Position numbers and translations under genes: made by a program | NCBI GenBank assembly: GCA_964008355.1 | Contig: CAXGBD010000034.1 | Span: 1-13,754 of the forward strand | DNA from: DTSX01 sp964008355 | Lineage (GTDB): Bacteria; Pseudomonadota; Gammaproteobacteria; Steroidobacterales; UBA11654 | Length of the DNA stretch: 13,754 nt | Direction of reading: 5' to 3' | Notes under the pieces: generated by a model | Database searches by the model: none | Told to the model about the DNA's origin: nothing | The model's input: the letters and a program-made list of their open reading frames with translations, nothing else | Shown here: piece after piece, positions 1 through 6,760 of the stretch | Layout of the letters: every line of letters starts with the position of its first letter | Position numbering within the stretch: the stretch's first letter is position 1

Positions 1-861
1 AGGAAATTTATGTTGAATTAATGGATGTTTTGCCCCTGGAGGCTCTTCATCCAAAACATCCAAGGCGGCACCGGCAATGAGTTGGTTCTTGATGGCATGC
101 AGCAATGCATGGTCATCAATCAAACCACCACGTGCGGTATTGATTATGATGGCATTACGTTTCATATTCTGAAAAACAGTTTTATTAAATAGTTTAGTAG
201 TTTCATCTGTCAGAGGGCAATGCAGGCTGATGATATCTGATTGCGCTATCATGGTTCCAAAAGGCACTCTGGGATAGGGTTTTTGTTGTTTATCGCAACT
301 GGATTCTTGTTTTTCAGAGTTAAAGCTCTCCGATACCTGAACATTCATACCAAAGGCCTCAGCCATAGACGCAACAGCTCGTCCCAAAACACCCAAACCC
401 AATATGCCTATTGTTTTTGAGCTAAGCTCATGGATCGGGTGCTCCAGTAAAGTAAATTGCTGGCTTTCTTCCCATGCTCCCTTCATCAATGATTGCTGGT
501 AGGCGTTAACATGGTGTTGCAGAGACAGGATGGATAAAAAAACATGCTGCACAACGGAATTGGTGCAGTAGTTTTTAATATTACACACCGTAATGCCCCG
601 TTGCCTTGCTGTTTCGAGATCAATGTTATCCGTTCCCGTAGCTGTTAAGCAAATCAGCTTTGTTTTATGAGTATTCTCAAGTTCCTGTTTCCCTAAACGC
701 ACTTTATTGTTGATAACAACAACAGCATCTCTAATTCTTTCCAAGGCTTCAGAAGGCCTGGTATTGTCATACAAAACAATATCAGGGGTAATTTTCTTTA
801 GTTGAGATAAATCTAGATCACCAGGATCTACAGTTTTATAATCAAGAAAGACTGTTTGCAT
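1..861 (-). CDS. D-isomer-specific 2-hydroxyacid dehydrogenase, glycerate/hydroxypyruvate type (3' end outside window)
   Basis: An open frame of 287 codons runs from an ATG at 861-859 to the left edge without a stop. The protein belongs to the NAD(P)-dependent D-2-hydroxyacid dehydrogenases, cytosolic enzymes that interconvert 2-keto and 2-hydroxy acids. Visible features are a catalytic-domain segment ATGTDNID (about 74-81), the Rossmann motif GLGVLG (155-160), INTARGGLID with the substrate-binding Arg244, and LDVLDEEPP (268-275) with the conserved Glu. The catalytic His, normally about 15-20 residues further on, lies beyond the edge, so roughly 30 residues are missing. Overall layout and the segment NYCTNSVVQHVF resemble glycerate dehydrogenase HprA, but hydroxypyruvate as substrate is an inference. 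The Shine-Dalgarno is weak (AGG very close to the ATG). It is divergent from the permease at 910. Confidence 0.85.
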   Translation of the reverse strand, partial: MQTVFLDYKTVDPGDLDLSQLKKITPDIVLYDNTRPSEALERIRDAVVVINNKVRLGKQELENTHKTKLICLTATGTDNIDLETARQRGITVCNIKNYCTNSVVQHVFLSILSLQHHVNAYQQSLMKGAWEESQQFTLLEHPIHELSSKTIGILGLGVLGRAVASMAEAFGMNVQVSESFNSEKQESSCDKQQKPYPRVPFGTMIAQSDIISLHCPLTDETTKLFNKTVFQNMKRNAIIINTARGGLIDDHALLHAIKNQLIAGAALDVLDEEPPGAKHPLIQHKFP

Positions 862-909
862 GCCTACGAGCGTACCTGTATATAGAATGAAATATAATTA
901 TAAATTGAA
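862..909. promoter_or_regulatory. Short divergent intergenic region with promoter-like AT-rich core
   Basis: These 48 bp must hold the start signals of two divergent genes, unless transcription begins inside a coding region. On the plus strand a perfect TATAAT occurs at 893-898, but no recognisable -35 lies 16-18 bp upstream. If used, RNA would start about 5 nt before the permease ATG. On the minus strand TATACA at 882-877 could be a -10, also without a good -35. Assignment is tentative. Confidence 0.3.
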
Positions 910-2745
910 ATGATTCCAATTCCAGATTTACCGAGCATTCATGCCATTGCTGTAATGGTCATTACAGTTGTGGGCTTGTATCTTTTCTCAAGAGACTGGA
1001 TCCCATTGGAAACAACAGGGCTTGGTATCTTGGTGACTATGGTTTTAATGTTCTATATCTTTCCATGGACATTCAATGGTATTCCAATTAAGCCATCTTA
1101 CTTCTTCTTATCCAGCTTCGGGCATGAAGCCCTGATTACTATTTGCGCTTTATTGGCTATAGGAAAAGCCATAGAGGTCAGTGGGTCTTTGCAACCCCTG
1201 GTTGTTTTATTGTCATCTGTTTGGAGTAAACATCCTAAGTTGGCCTTTCTTGGTGTGCTGATCTTCGGGGCTTTTTTTAGTGCTTTCATAAATAACACCC
1301 CTATTGTTGTCATATTAATTCCGGCTTTAATAGCAGCGGCACGAAAAACAGACATGAGCACGACTAAAGTGTTGCTTCCTATGGGTATGGCCACTTTAAT
1401 TGGTGGCATGTCCACTACCATCGGCACCTCTACCAATTTATTAGTTGTTGGAATTTCTCAAGACTTAGGGCTAAAACAAATTCAGTTATTTGATTTTGTC
1501 ATTCCTGCAGCCATTGCGGGGACTATCGGAATGGCATTTTTATGGTTGGTGGCTCCTAGGTACCTACACGATCACAAACCACGTGAGAGTAAAAAAGAAA
1601 CAAGAATGTTCGAGGCAATTTTCTATGTTAACCAAGACAGTTATCCAAACGGGAAAACCATCGGTGAGTTAGTAGAAAAAGCAGGCAATGATTTTGTAAT
1701 TCAAAAAATAAAACGATCAGACAGTCTGTTTGTGGCAAAAATACCAGGTGCTGTTCTCGAGGCGGGTGATCAAATTTTTGTCAAAGACACCATTGAACAA
1801 CTCAAAGAGTATGAACAGTTACTCAACGTGACCCTGTATCAAGATGAAGATATTATGATCGATGACCCAGCCGAACAAAAAAAAGAAGATATTCATCTAG
1901 CTGAAGTGGTGATTAACTCCGGTTCATTATTGGATCAGCAAACACTTAATGCACAAAAATTCAGCCAACGTTTTAATATAGTTCCTTTGGCTATCCATAG
2001 AGGCAGAACCGGCACCGAAGTGGTTGGAGACATAGCCTCAAAACGTCTTATGGTTGGTGATGTGCTCTTGGTTCAGGGCACAGAGAGTGCAATCGAAAAT
2101 CTAAGAACCGGAGCAAATTTACTGGTCATTGATGATGTTGTTCATTTTACAACTGCGAACCAGACTTTTTTACCTTTATTCATTATGTTGGCTGTGGTGG
2201 TGGTCGCAGGAGTAGGGTTGTTGCCCATTTCGATCAGTGCTCTGGCTGGTTTGGCAACGATGTTAATTACCAAATGTCTTAAATGGAGAGATGTTGGCAA
2301 CGCCATGAATATCCCAATCATTATGATTATTGTTGCCAGCCTGGTACTGGGTAGCGCACTCGAAGTCACTGGAGGATCTGAATTTCTAGCTGAATTATTT
2401 GTGTATACAACCCAATCATTACCAGCCCCTATTACCCTCAGCGCACTCATGCTGTTAATGGCAATTGCCACCAATGTGGTTTCCAATACTGCTGCTGCTG
2501 TTATTGGAACCCCAGTCGCAATCAGTATTGCTCAACAATTAGGTGCTCCAGTTGAACCATTTATATTGGCCGTCATATTTGGGGCCAATATGAGCTTTGT
2601 AACCCCGATTGGTTACCAAACCAATTTATTAATTATGGGGGCTGGCAATTATCGATTCTCTGACTTTGTCAGAGTGGGGCTGCCTTTGGCTGTCATTATG
2701 TGGATTTCTTTGTCAATCATATTACCCATTCTCTATCCGTTATAA
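910..2745 (+). CDS. SLC13-family (DASS/ArsB-NhaD type) permease with two central TrkA-C domains
   Basis: A 611-residue polytopic inner-membrane protein. The N-terminal half (about 1-215) and C-terminal half (about 418-611) are hydrophobic repeats of one fold. Each repeat has a signature pair: INNTPIVVILIP (127-138) with GGMSTTIGTSTNLLV (165-179), and SNTAAAVIGTP (525-535) with SFVTPIGYQTNLLIMG (562-577). These resemble the paired Ser/Asn-Thr substrate- and sodium-binding loops of SLC13 carriers. Between the halves a soluble section carries two TrkA-C/RCK-C-like domains (about 231-305 and 325-405), each ending in a GDQIFV/GDVLLV-type strand, possibly a ligand-sensing regulatory module. The substrate (sulfate, dicarboxylate or another anion) cannot be read from sequence. 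No good Shine-Dalgarno precedes the ATG, and no upstream in-frame ATG was seen. No terminator separates it from the trp promoter that follows. Confidence 0.88.
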   Translation: MIPIPDLPSIHAIAVMVITVVGLYLFSRDWIPLETTGLGILVTMVLMFYIFPWTFNGIPIKPSYFFLSSFGHEALITICALLAIGKAIEVSGSLQPLVVLLSSVWSKHPKLAFLGVLIFGAFFSAFINNTPIVVILIPALIAAARKTDMSTTKVLLPMGMATLIGGMSTTIGTSTNLLVVGISQDLGLKQIQLFDFVIPAAIAGTIGMAFLWLVAPRYLHDHKPRESKKETRMFEAIFYVNQDSYPNGKTIGELVEKAGNDFVIQKIKRSDSLFVAKIPGAVLEAGDQIFVKDTIEQLKEYEQLLNVTLYQDEDIMIDDPAEQKKEDIHLAEVVINSGSLLDQQTLNAQKFSQRFNIVPLAIHRGRTGTEVVGDIASKRLMVGDVLLVQGTESAIENLRTGANLLVIDDVVHFTTANQTFLPLFIMLAVVVVAGVGLLPISISALAGLATMLITKCLKWRDVGNAMNIPIIMIIVASLVLGSALEVTGGSEFLAELFVYTTQSLPAPITLSALMLLMAIATNVVSNTAAAVIGTPVAISIAQQLGAPVEPFILAVIFGANMSFVTPIGYQTNLLIMGAGNYRFSDFVRVGLPLAVIMWISLSIILPILYPL

Positions 2746-2758
2746 CCCTATCTTCTGC

Positions 2759-2787
2759 TTGACGATTGATCTTCAAGAAGCGATACT
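2759..2787 (+). promoter_or_regulatory. Putative trp operon promoter
   Basis: TTGACG at 2759-2764 matches the sigma-70 -35 box at 5 of 6 positions. GATACT at 2782-2787 matches the -10 box at 4 of 6, with an ideal 17-bp spacer. The expected start site is about 2794, only a few bases before the leader-peptide ATG at 2798. A competing -10, TATAAC at 2741-2746, lacks a properly spaced -35 but would give a leader of about 45 nt. The promoter begins 14 bp after the permease stop codon. Confidence 0.5.
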
Positions 2788-2797
2788 GCAACTAATT

Positions 2798-2845
2798 ATG
2801 ACTAAGCGATTGTTAAATCAAAAAAACTGGTGGACTCTGTCTTAG
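2798..2845 (+). CDS. trpL: trp operon leader peptide (tandem Trp codons)
   Basis: A 15-codon reading frame, ATG to TAG, encodes MTKRLLNQKNWWTLS. Two adjacent TGG codons lie at 2828-2833, followed by three further codons and the stop. Tandem Trp codons in a tiny ORF directly before an RNA hairpin set and trpE are the hallmark of ribosome-mediated attenuation. A ribosome starved of charged tRNA-Trp would stall there and cover the 5' arm of the first hairpin. No clear Shine-Dalgarno lies 5-10 nt upstream; AAGAAG at 2775-2780 is too far. Initiation may rely on a near-leaderless transcript from the promoter at 2759-2787. The next stop-free alternatives (TTG at 2810) would still contain the Trp codons. 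Confidence 0.88.
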   Translation: MTKRLLNQKNWWTLS

Positions 2846-2915
2846 GAGAGGGTCAGACTTAGCTGATTGAATTAACAAGTTAGCCCATCTCCGTTAAACG
2901 GCGATGGGTTTTTTT
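2833..2915 (+). promoter_or_regulatory. trp attenuator: pause hairpin, antiterminator and terminator as competing folds
   Basis: Three exclusive foldings can be drawn by hand. The 1:2 stem pairs 2833-2838 (GACTCT) with 2849-2854 (AGGGTC), including one G-U, and starts at the last base of the second Trp codon. The 2:3 antiterminator pairs GGAGAGGG (2845-2852) with CCCATCTCC (2884-2892), bulging A2887. An inner stem, GCTGA (2862-2866) with TTAGC (2880-2884), may help but competes for C2884. The 3:4 terminator uses 2884-2893 with 2899-2908. Because the antiterminator consumes nearly all of the terminator's 5' arm, the two cannot coexist. This is the E. coli-style logic: stalling at Trp codons frees strand 2, which captures strand 3, and transcription enters trpE. 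Confidence 0.85.
2884..2915 (+). terminator. trp attenuator terminator hairpin (intrinsic, regulated)
   Basis: The arms CCCATCTCCG (2884-2893) and CGGCGATGGG (2899-2908) form nine base pairs with one internal T/C mismatch and a 5-nt loop (TTAAA). They are followed immediately by seven T's at 2909-2915. It lies between the leader peptide and the trpE ATG at 2932. It should also stop any read-through from the upstream permease gene, which has no terminator of its own. Confidence 0.9.
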
Positions 2916-2931
2916 ATTATTAGAGAAAATT

Positions 2932-4326
2932 ATGGACAAACCTTTTGATATTGCTGCTGATTTAGATACTCCTGTTTCAGCTTATTTAAAGTTGAAACCT
3001 TTACAGCCAAGGTTTTTATTAGAAAGCGTGGAAGGAGGAACCTACCTGTCCCGCTATTCTTTTTTGGGCTTAGGTGATGTTATGAAAATAGAGATCAGAG
3101 ATAACACTTTTTTTATCAATGAGGAAGCGGTTGAAGAGTTAGGCGACTCCCATGATCTTTTAACATGTTTCAGACAAGCACTTGTAGATGTTCCTGAGCT
3201 AAAACCAGCTGCTGAAGGTGTGCCTTTTACCGGCGGACTGGTTGGTTTTGGTAGTTACGATTTGGTTCGTTTTTTTGAACATCTTCCCAAAAGTCAACAC
3301 CAAGTCACCACCACAGAACATCCAGATGGCTGCTATATTGCACCGGAGTCGTTACTAATCTTTGACCATTTAACACGAAGGATTGCATTACTCCATGTCT
3401 CAGGTGAAGATCAACGAAGTCAGCTTAAAGATAAAATCATAGAGTTGCTCAGAGGCCCCATACCATATAGCGATGAGCAACATGCTTTCACTGCCCCTGA
3501 GCCTAATATTACCGATTCTGAGTACTACCAAGCGGTTGAAAAAGCAAAAAATCTTATCCGCGAGGGCGATATTTATCAACTGGTGTTGTCCATTAAATTT
3601 AGAGGCAGCTGTCATCTGGATCCTTTTCAAGCCTATCGGGCAATGCGATTATTGAATCCATCTCCATACATGTTTTATTGCGATGTGGGTCATTTCCAAG
3701 TAGTGGGCTCATCTCCTGAAGCCCTAGTTAGATTAAATGGCACACAAGCCTCTCTAAGACCCATTGCCGGGACCAGACCAAGAGGGAAAAACTCACAGGA
3801 AGATGCAGTATTGGAAGCCGACTTGATTAGTGATGAAAAAGAAAACGCAGAACACGTTATGTTGGTTGATTTAGCACGAAACGACTTAGGCAGGGTAGCA
3901 AGAACAGGAACAATTAATGTTCATCCCTATAAATCCATTGAGCACTATAGTCATGTAATGCATATGGTCAGCGGAGTGCAGGGGGAACTAGGACAAGACC
4001 AAGATGCATTTGATTTATTTGCTGCCGCTTTTCCGGCAGGCACACTTGTAGGAGCTCCTAAAGTTAGAGCCATGGAGTTGATAGATTCAATTGAACCAGA
4101 ACTCAGAGGTATCTATGGTGGCACGGTTGGTTACTTTGGAAAAAATGGAGATATGGATCAAGCGATTGCAATTAGAACCATTGTCTTTTCTGAAGGGCAG
4201 TATAGTTTTCAAGCAGGAGGTGGAATTGTTGCTGATAGCAAACCCGATGATGAACTTAAAGAAGTTATGGCAAAAAGTGAAATACTGAGACAGGCTTTAG
4301 AGATGGCTGTGGAGGGCATGCATTGA
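2932..4326 (+). CDS. trpE: Anthranilate synthase component I
   Basis: The protein (464 aa) catalyses chorismate plus ammonia (supplied by TrpG) to anthranilate, the first committed step of tryptophan synthesis. The N-terminal regulatory domain carries LLES (29-32) and SRYSF (40-44), the elements that bind feedback-inhibiting tryptophan. The chorismate-binding domain has SSPEALV (260-266), PIAGTRPRG (277-285), ENAEHVMLVDLARNDLGRV (304-322), FPAGTLVGAPKVRAMELI (367-384), YGGTVGYFG (395-403) and GGGIVADS (429-436). The protein is shorter than the usual 490-520 residues, mainly at the N-terminus. No alternative start is available, since the frame upstream hits TAG at 2881-2883. The ATG follows the attenuator T-run by 16 nt with a modest AGAGAAA as Shine-Dalgarno. 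The gene overlaps trpG by 3 nt. It is a stand-alone TrpE and not fused to trpG. Confidence 0.97.
   Translation: MDKPFDIAADLDTPVSAYLKLKPLQPRFLLESVEGGTYLSRYSFLGLGDVMKIEIRDNTFFINEEAVEELGDSHDLLTCFRQALVDVPELKPAAEGVPFTGGLVGFGSYDLVRFFEHLPKSQHQVTTTEHPDGCYIAPESLLIFDHLTRRIALLHVSGEDQRSQLKDKIIELLRGPIPYSDEQHAFTAPEPNITDSEYYQAVEKAKNLIREGDIYQLVLSIKFRGSCHLDPFQAYRAMRLLNPSPYMFYCDVGHFQVVGSSPEALVRLNGTQASLRPIAGTRPRGKNSQEDAVLEADLISDEKENAEHVMLVDLARNDLGRVARTGTINVHPYKSIEHYSHVMHMVSGVQGELGQDQDAFDLFAAAFPAGTLVGAPKVRAMELIDSIEPELRGIYGGTVGYFGKNGDMDQAIAIRTIVFSEGQYSFQAGGGIVADSKPDDELKEVMAKSEILRQALEMAVEGMH
4311..4316 (+). promoter_or_regulatory. Shine-Dalgarno deciding the TTG start of trpG
   Basis: GGAGGG lies inside the 3' end of trpE, six bases upstream of the TTG at 4323. 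The nearby ATG at 4318 is in the trpE frame and is followed at once by the trpE stop, so it cannot start trpG. The spacing and strength support TTG initiation and translational coupling to trpE. Confidence 0.75.
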
Positions 4327-4892
4327 AAAAAATTCTTTTAATTGATAATTACGATTCATTTACCTATAACCTGGTCCAGGCTTTTTTATCATTGGAGGCA
4401 GAAGTTGTGGTTGTTCGCAATGATGAAATAGATCTAGCCGAAGCTGCTTTAATTAAACCAACCCATTTAATCATATCACCAGGACCCGGCAGGCCTGAAA
4501 GTGCAGGTATTTCTTTGTCTGCGATTGAAAACTTTCACCAGAAAATTCCTATTTTGGGTGTTTGCCTAGGTCACCAATGCATTGTGGAAGCTTTTGGTGG
4601 TGATGTCATTCATGCAAAAAGCTTAATGCATGGAAAAACATCACTGATTAACCACGACGGCAACGCAATTTTTTCACACATTGACAATCCATTTGAAGCT
4701 GGCAGATATCACTCACTTGCAGCAGATCAAAGAAGCATTCCCCCAACCTTAGCCATCACTGCAACAACGGAGGATGGAGAAATTATGGGCGTGCGTCATC
4801 TGGAGTTGCCCATTGAAGGCGTTCAATTTCACCCAGAGAGTGTCTTAACCCCACAAGGGGAGACCTTGATGAGTAATTTTTTACAAACCTAG
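4323..4892 (+). CDS. trpG: Anthranilate synthase component II (glutamine amidotransferase)
   Basis: The protein (189 aa, initiated at TTG) is a class I glutamine amidotransferase that hydrolyses glutamine and channels ammonia to TrpE. The N-terminal segment LLIDNYDSFTYNLVQ (5-19) is typical of the family. The oxyanion-loop motif PGPGRP is at 53-58. The nucleophile is Cys81 in GVCLGHQCI (79-87), and His170 and Glu172 in QFHPES complete the triad. HGK (103-105) and RYHSL (128-132) are also conserved. The length matches stand-alone TrpG/PabA proteins, and its place directly after trpE, overlapping its stop codon, assigns it to tryptophan rather than folate synthesis, although dual use is possible. 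A 15-bp gap leads to trpD. Confidence 0.96.
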   Translation: MKKILLIDNYDSFTYNLVQAFLSLEAEVVVVRNDEIDLAEAALIKPTHLIISPGPGRPESAGISLSAIENFHQKIPILGVCLGHQCIVEAFGGDVIHAKSLMHGKTSLINHDGNAIFSHIDNPFEAGRYHSLAADQRSIPPTLAITATTEDGEIMGVRHLELPIEGVQFHPESVLTPQGETLMSNFLQT

Positions 4893-4907
4893 AGCTCCAG
4901 CACAATC

Positions 4908-5927
4908 ATGAATGCCTCGGCAAATCAACTATTGGATCAACTTTTAAACAAGGAGGACTTAAGTGAGTCGACTACTTATGCATTGATGGAAGATTTGGCA
5001 CAGGGATCCATCGATCCTGTTGTGGCGGGAGAACTTTTAATTGCTTTAAGCGCCAAAGGAGAGTCTCCAGAAGAAGTCAGGGGCTTTGCTCTGGCAATGA
5101 GGGATCTGGCGACATCTATTTGCCTAGAAACGAGCCATAATACAATCGATATTGTCGGTACAGGTGGAGATGGTTCCAATAGTTATAATTTATCTACAGG
5201 CACTGCTCTGTTGGCGGCTGCCTGCGGTTTATCAGTTGTTAAACACGGCAACAGGTCCGTTTCCAGTAAATCAGGTAGTGCTGATGTTTTGGAGGCCCTA
5301 GGAGTGCCTTTATCTGATAATATTTCAACGATCCAGAATTTGTTGAGTCAACACAATTTTGTGTTTTTATTTGCACCTTTTTTTCACCCAGCGATGAAGA
5401 ACATTGCACCTATTAGACAAGCACTTGGTGTCAGAACCGTGTTTAATATTTTAGGTCCTTTGACCAACCCAGCCAAACCTAGATACTACCTGTTGGGCGC
5501 GTTTAGTGCCGAAATGGCAAAACTGATGGCTGAGGCAATGTCAGGGATGGACATCGATCGAGCATTTATTATTCATGGAAATAATGGGTGGGATGAGCCT
5601 ACACCAATCGCACCATTTGAGATTTACGATGTCACCTCTGAAGGCATTCACTTAGAAACAAGAGATCCTCAAGAGTTTGGAATTCCAAAATGCAACAATA
5701 CGGATTTATTGGGAGGTGATGCCAATCATAATGCAAAAGCTGTATTAGATGTTTTCAATAATAGAGACCAGGGCCCCCATAGGGAAGCATTAGCACTGGG
5801 CACTGCCTTGGCTTTAGAACTAACAGGAGCAGTGGATAATATGCACCAAGGGATCATCGAAGCAAGAGACACCATTCACAATGGAACCGCTGCTGAGTTT
5901 ATAAACAATTTAATGTTATTGGAATAA
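4908..5927 (+). CDS. trpD: Anthranilate phosphoribosyltransferase
   Basis: The enzyme (339 aa) joins anthranilate and PRPP to give phosphoribosylanthranilate plus pyrophosphate. The helical N-terminal domain (about 1-75) is followed by the PRPP-binding loop GTGGDG (84-89). Next come NLSTGTALLAAACG (94-107) and KHGNRSVSSKSGSADVLEALG (112-132), which contain the glycine-rich loop and the conserved Asn-Arg and Ser residues of family-3 phosphoribosyltransferases. FNILGPLTNPA and the later acidic segment for magnesium are also present. The length is standard for TrpD. The ATG has only a weak ribosome-binding site, so coupling to trpG, whose stop lies 15 bp upstream, is plausible. trpC begins 2 bp after its stop. 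Confidence 0.97.
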   Translation: MNASANQLLDQLLNKEDLSESTTYALMEDLAQGSIDPVVAGELLIALSAKGESPEEVRGFALAMRDLATSICLETSHNTIDIVGTGGDGSNSYNLSTGTALLAAACGLSVVKHGNRSVSSKSGSADVLEALGVPLSDNISTIQNLLSQHNFVFLFAPFFHPAMKNIAPIRQALGVRTVFNILGPLTNPAKPRYYLLGAFSAEMAKLMAEAMSGMDIDRAFIIHGNNGWDEPTPIAPFEIYDVTSEGIHLETRDPQEFGIPKCNNTDLLGGDANHNAKAVLDVFNNRDQGPHREALALGTALALELTGAVDNMHQGIIEARDTIHNGTAAEFINNLMLLE

Positions 5928-5929
5928 TA

Positions 5930-6760
5930 ATGACTCAGAATTTTTTAACCAGTATGGCCAAAACAAGCCAACAACGCTTTCAAGATGCATCCAATCGTTT
6001 GACTGAGAGAGAGCTGCTATCTTCTTGCGAAAACATGGACGCCCTCGAACCAATCAATTTGCCAACAGATGATTTTCATATCATTGCTGAAATCAAAAAA
6101 CAATCACCTTCATCAGGCAACCTCGCTTTGAAGAACTTTGACTTACAAAAACAGGCAATGAGTTACATTGAAGGTGGTTCAAGCTTGCTCTCAGTTTTAA
6201 CTGAGCCTTCCAAATTTTTGGGAGAACTGGAGGACTTAGAATTAGTTGCAAGCTTAGAGAATAATATTCCAGTGATGAGAAAAGATTTTTTAGTGCATCC
6301 TTATCAGATATCGGAAGCTAGGTATTATGGCGCAGCAGGAGTTTTGATCATTGTAGCAATTCTTGATGAGAGAGCGCTCCAAGCTATGATCCAAAGAGCT
6401 CTTGATCATGGCATGTTTGTTTTGCTTGAAACATTTACCAAACAGGAACTCCGTCTTGCCACTAACATACTAAATAGATTTGCTGACAATGCCAGTCAGT
6501 TATTGATTGGCGTTAATTGCAGGGACCTCAATACATTGCAGGTTGATTTCTCTAATTTTACCAAGTTGGCAGCCGATTTACCTCACACAGCAATGTGCGT
6601 TGCAGAGAGTGGAGTGTATGACTTGATGGATCTTCAGCGTATTATTGAAATGGGTTTTGGCTCGGTATTGATTGGCTCGGCCTTGATGCAATCAAACAAC
6701 CCTAGAACAACACTCAATGAGATGAAAGCATTTGCTCGCAAAACAATAGCTGTTAAATAA
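5930..6760 (+). CDS. trpC: Indole-3-glycerol phosphate synthase (not fused to TrpF)
   Basis: The enzyme (276 aa, TIM barrel) cyclises and decarboxylates 1-(2-carboxyphenylamino)-1-deoxyribulose 5-phosphate to indole-3-glycerol phosphate. Residues matching the known catalytic set are present: Glu54 and Lys56 in AEIKKQSPS, Lys118 in MRKDF, Glu167 in LLETF, Asn196 in GVNCRD, and Glu226-Ser227 in VAESG. The phosphate-binding end IGSALM (248-253) is also seen. Some motifs are off consensus: SPSSGNL replaces the usual SPSKG, and LLETF replaces the usual LVEVH. As none of the catalytic residues is lost I expect it to be active. It is a separate gene, unlike the TrpCF fusion of enterobacteria. Its TAA shares one base with the trpF ATG. 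Confidence 0.95.
   Translation: MTQNFLTSMAKTSQQRFQDASNRLTERELLSSCENMDALEPINLPTDDFHIIAEIKKQSPSSGNLALKNFDLQKQAMSYIEGGSSLLSVLTEPSKFLGELEDLELVASLENNIPVMRKDFLVHPYQISEARYYGAAGVLIIVAILDERALQAMIQRALDHGMFVLLETFTKQELRLATNILNRFADNASQLLIGVNCRDLNTLQVDFSNFTKLAADLPHTAMCVAESGVYDLMDLQRIIEMGFGSVLIGSALMQSNNPRTTLNEMKAFARKTIAVK

Noticed and set aside
2142..2486. 114-codon minus-strand frame inside the permease gene
   Set aside because: It is antisense to conserved membrane segments and has no ribosome-binding site or recognisable domain.
2790..2808. TrpR-operator-like sequence (ACTAATTA then GACTAAG) between the -10 box and the leader ORF
   Set aside because: It recalls the enterobacterial trp operator but lacks the palindromic CTAG half-sites and has the wrong spacing. 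No repressor gene is in view.
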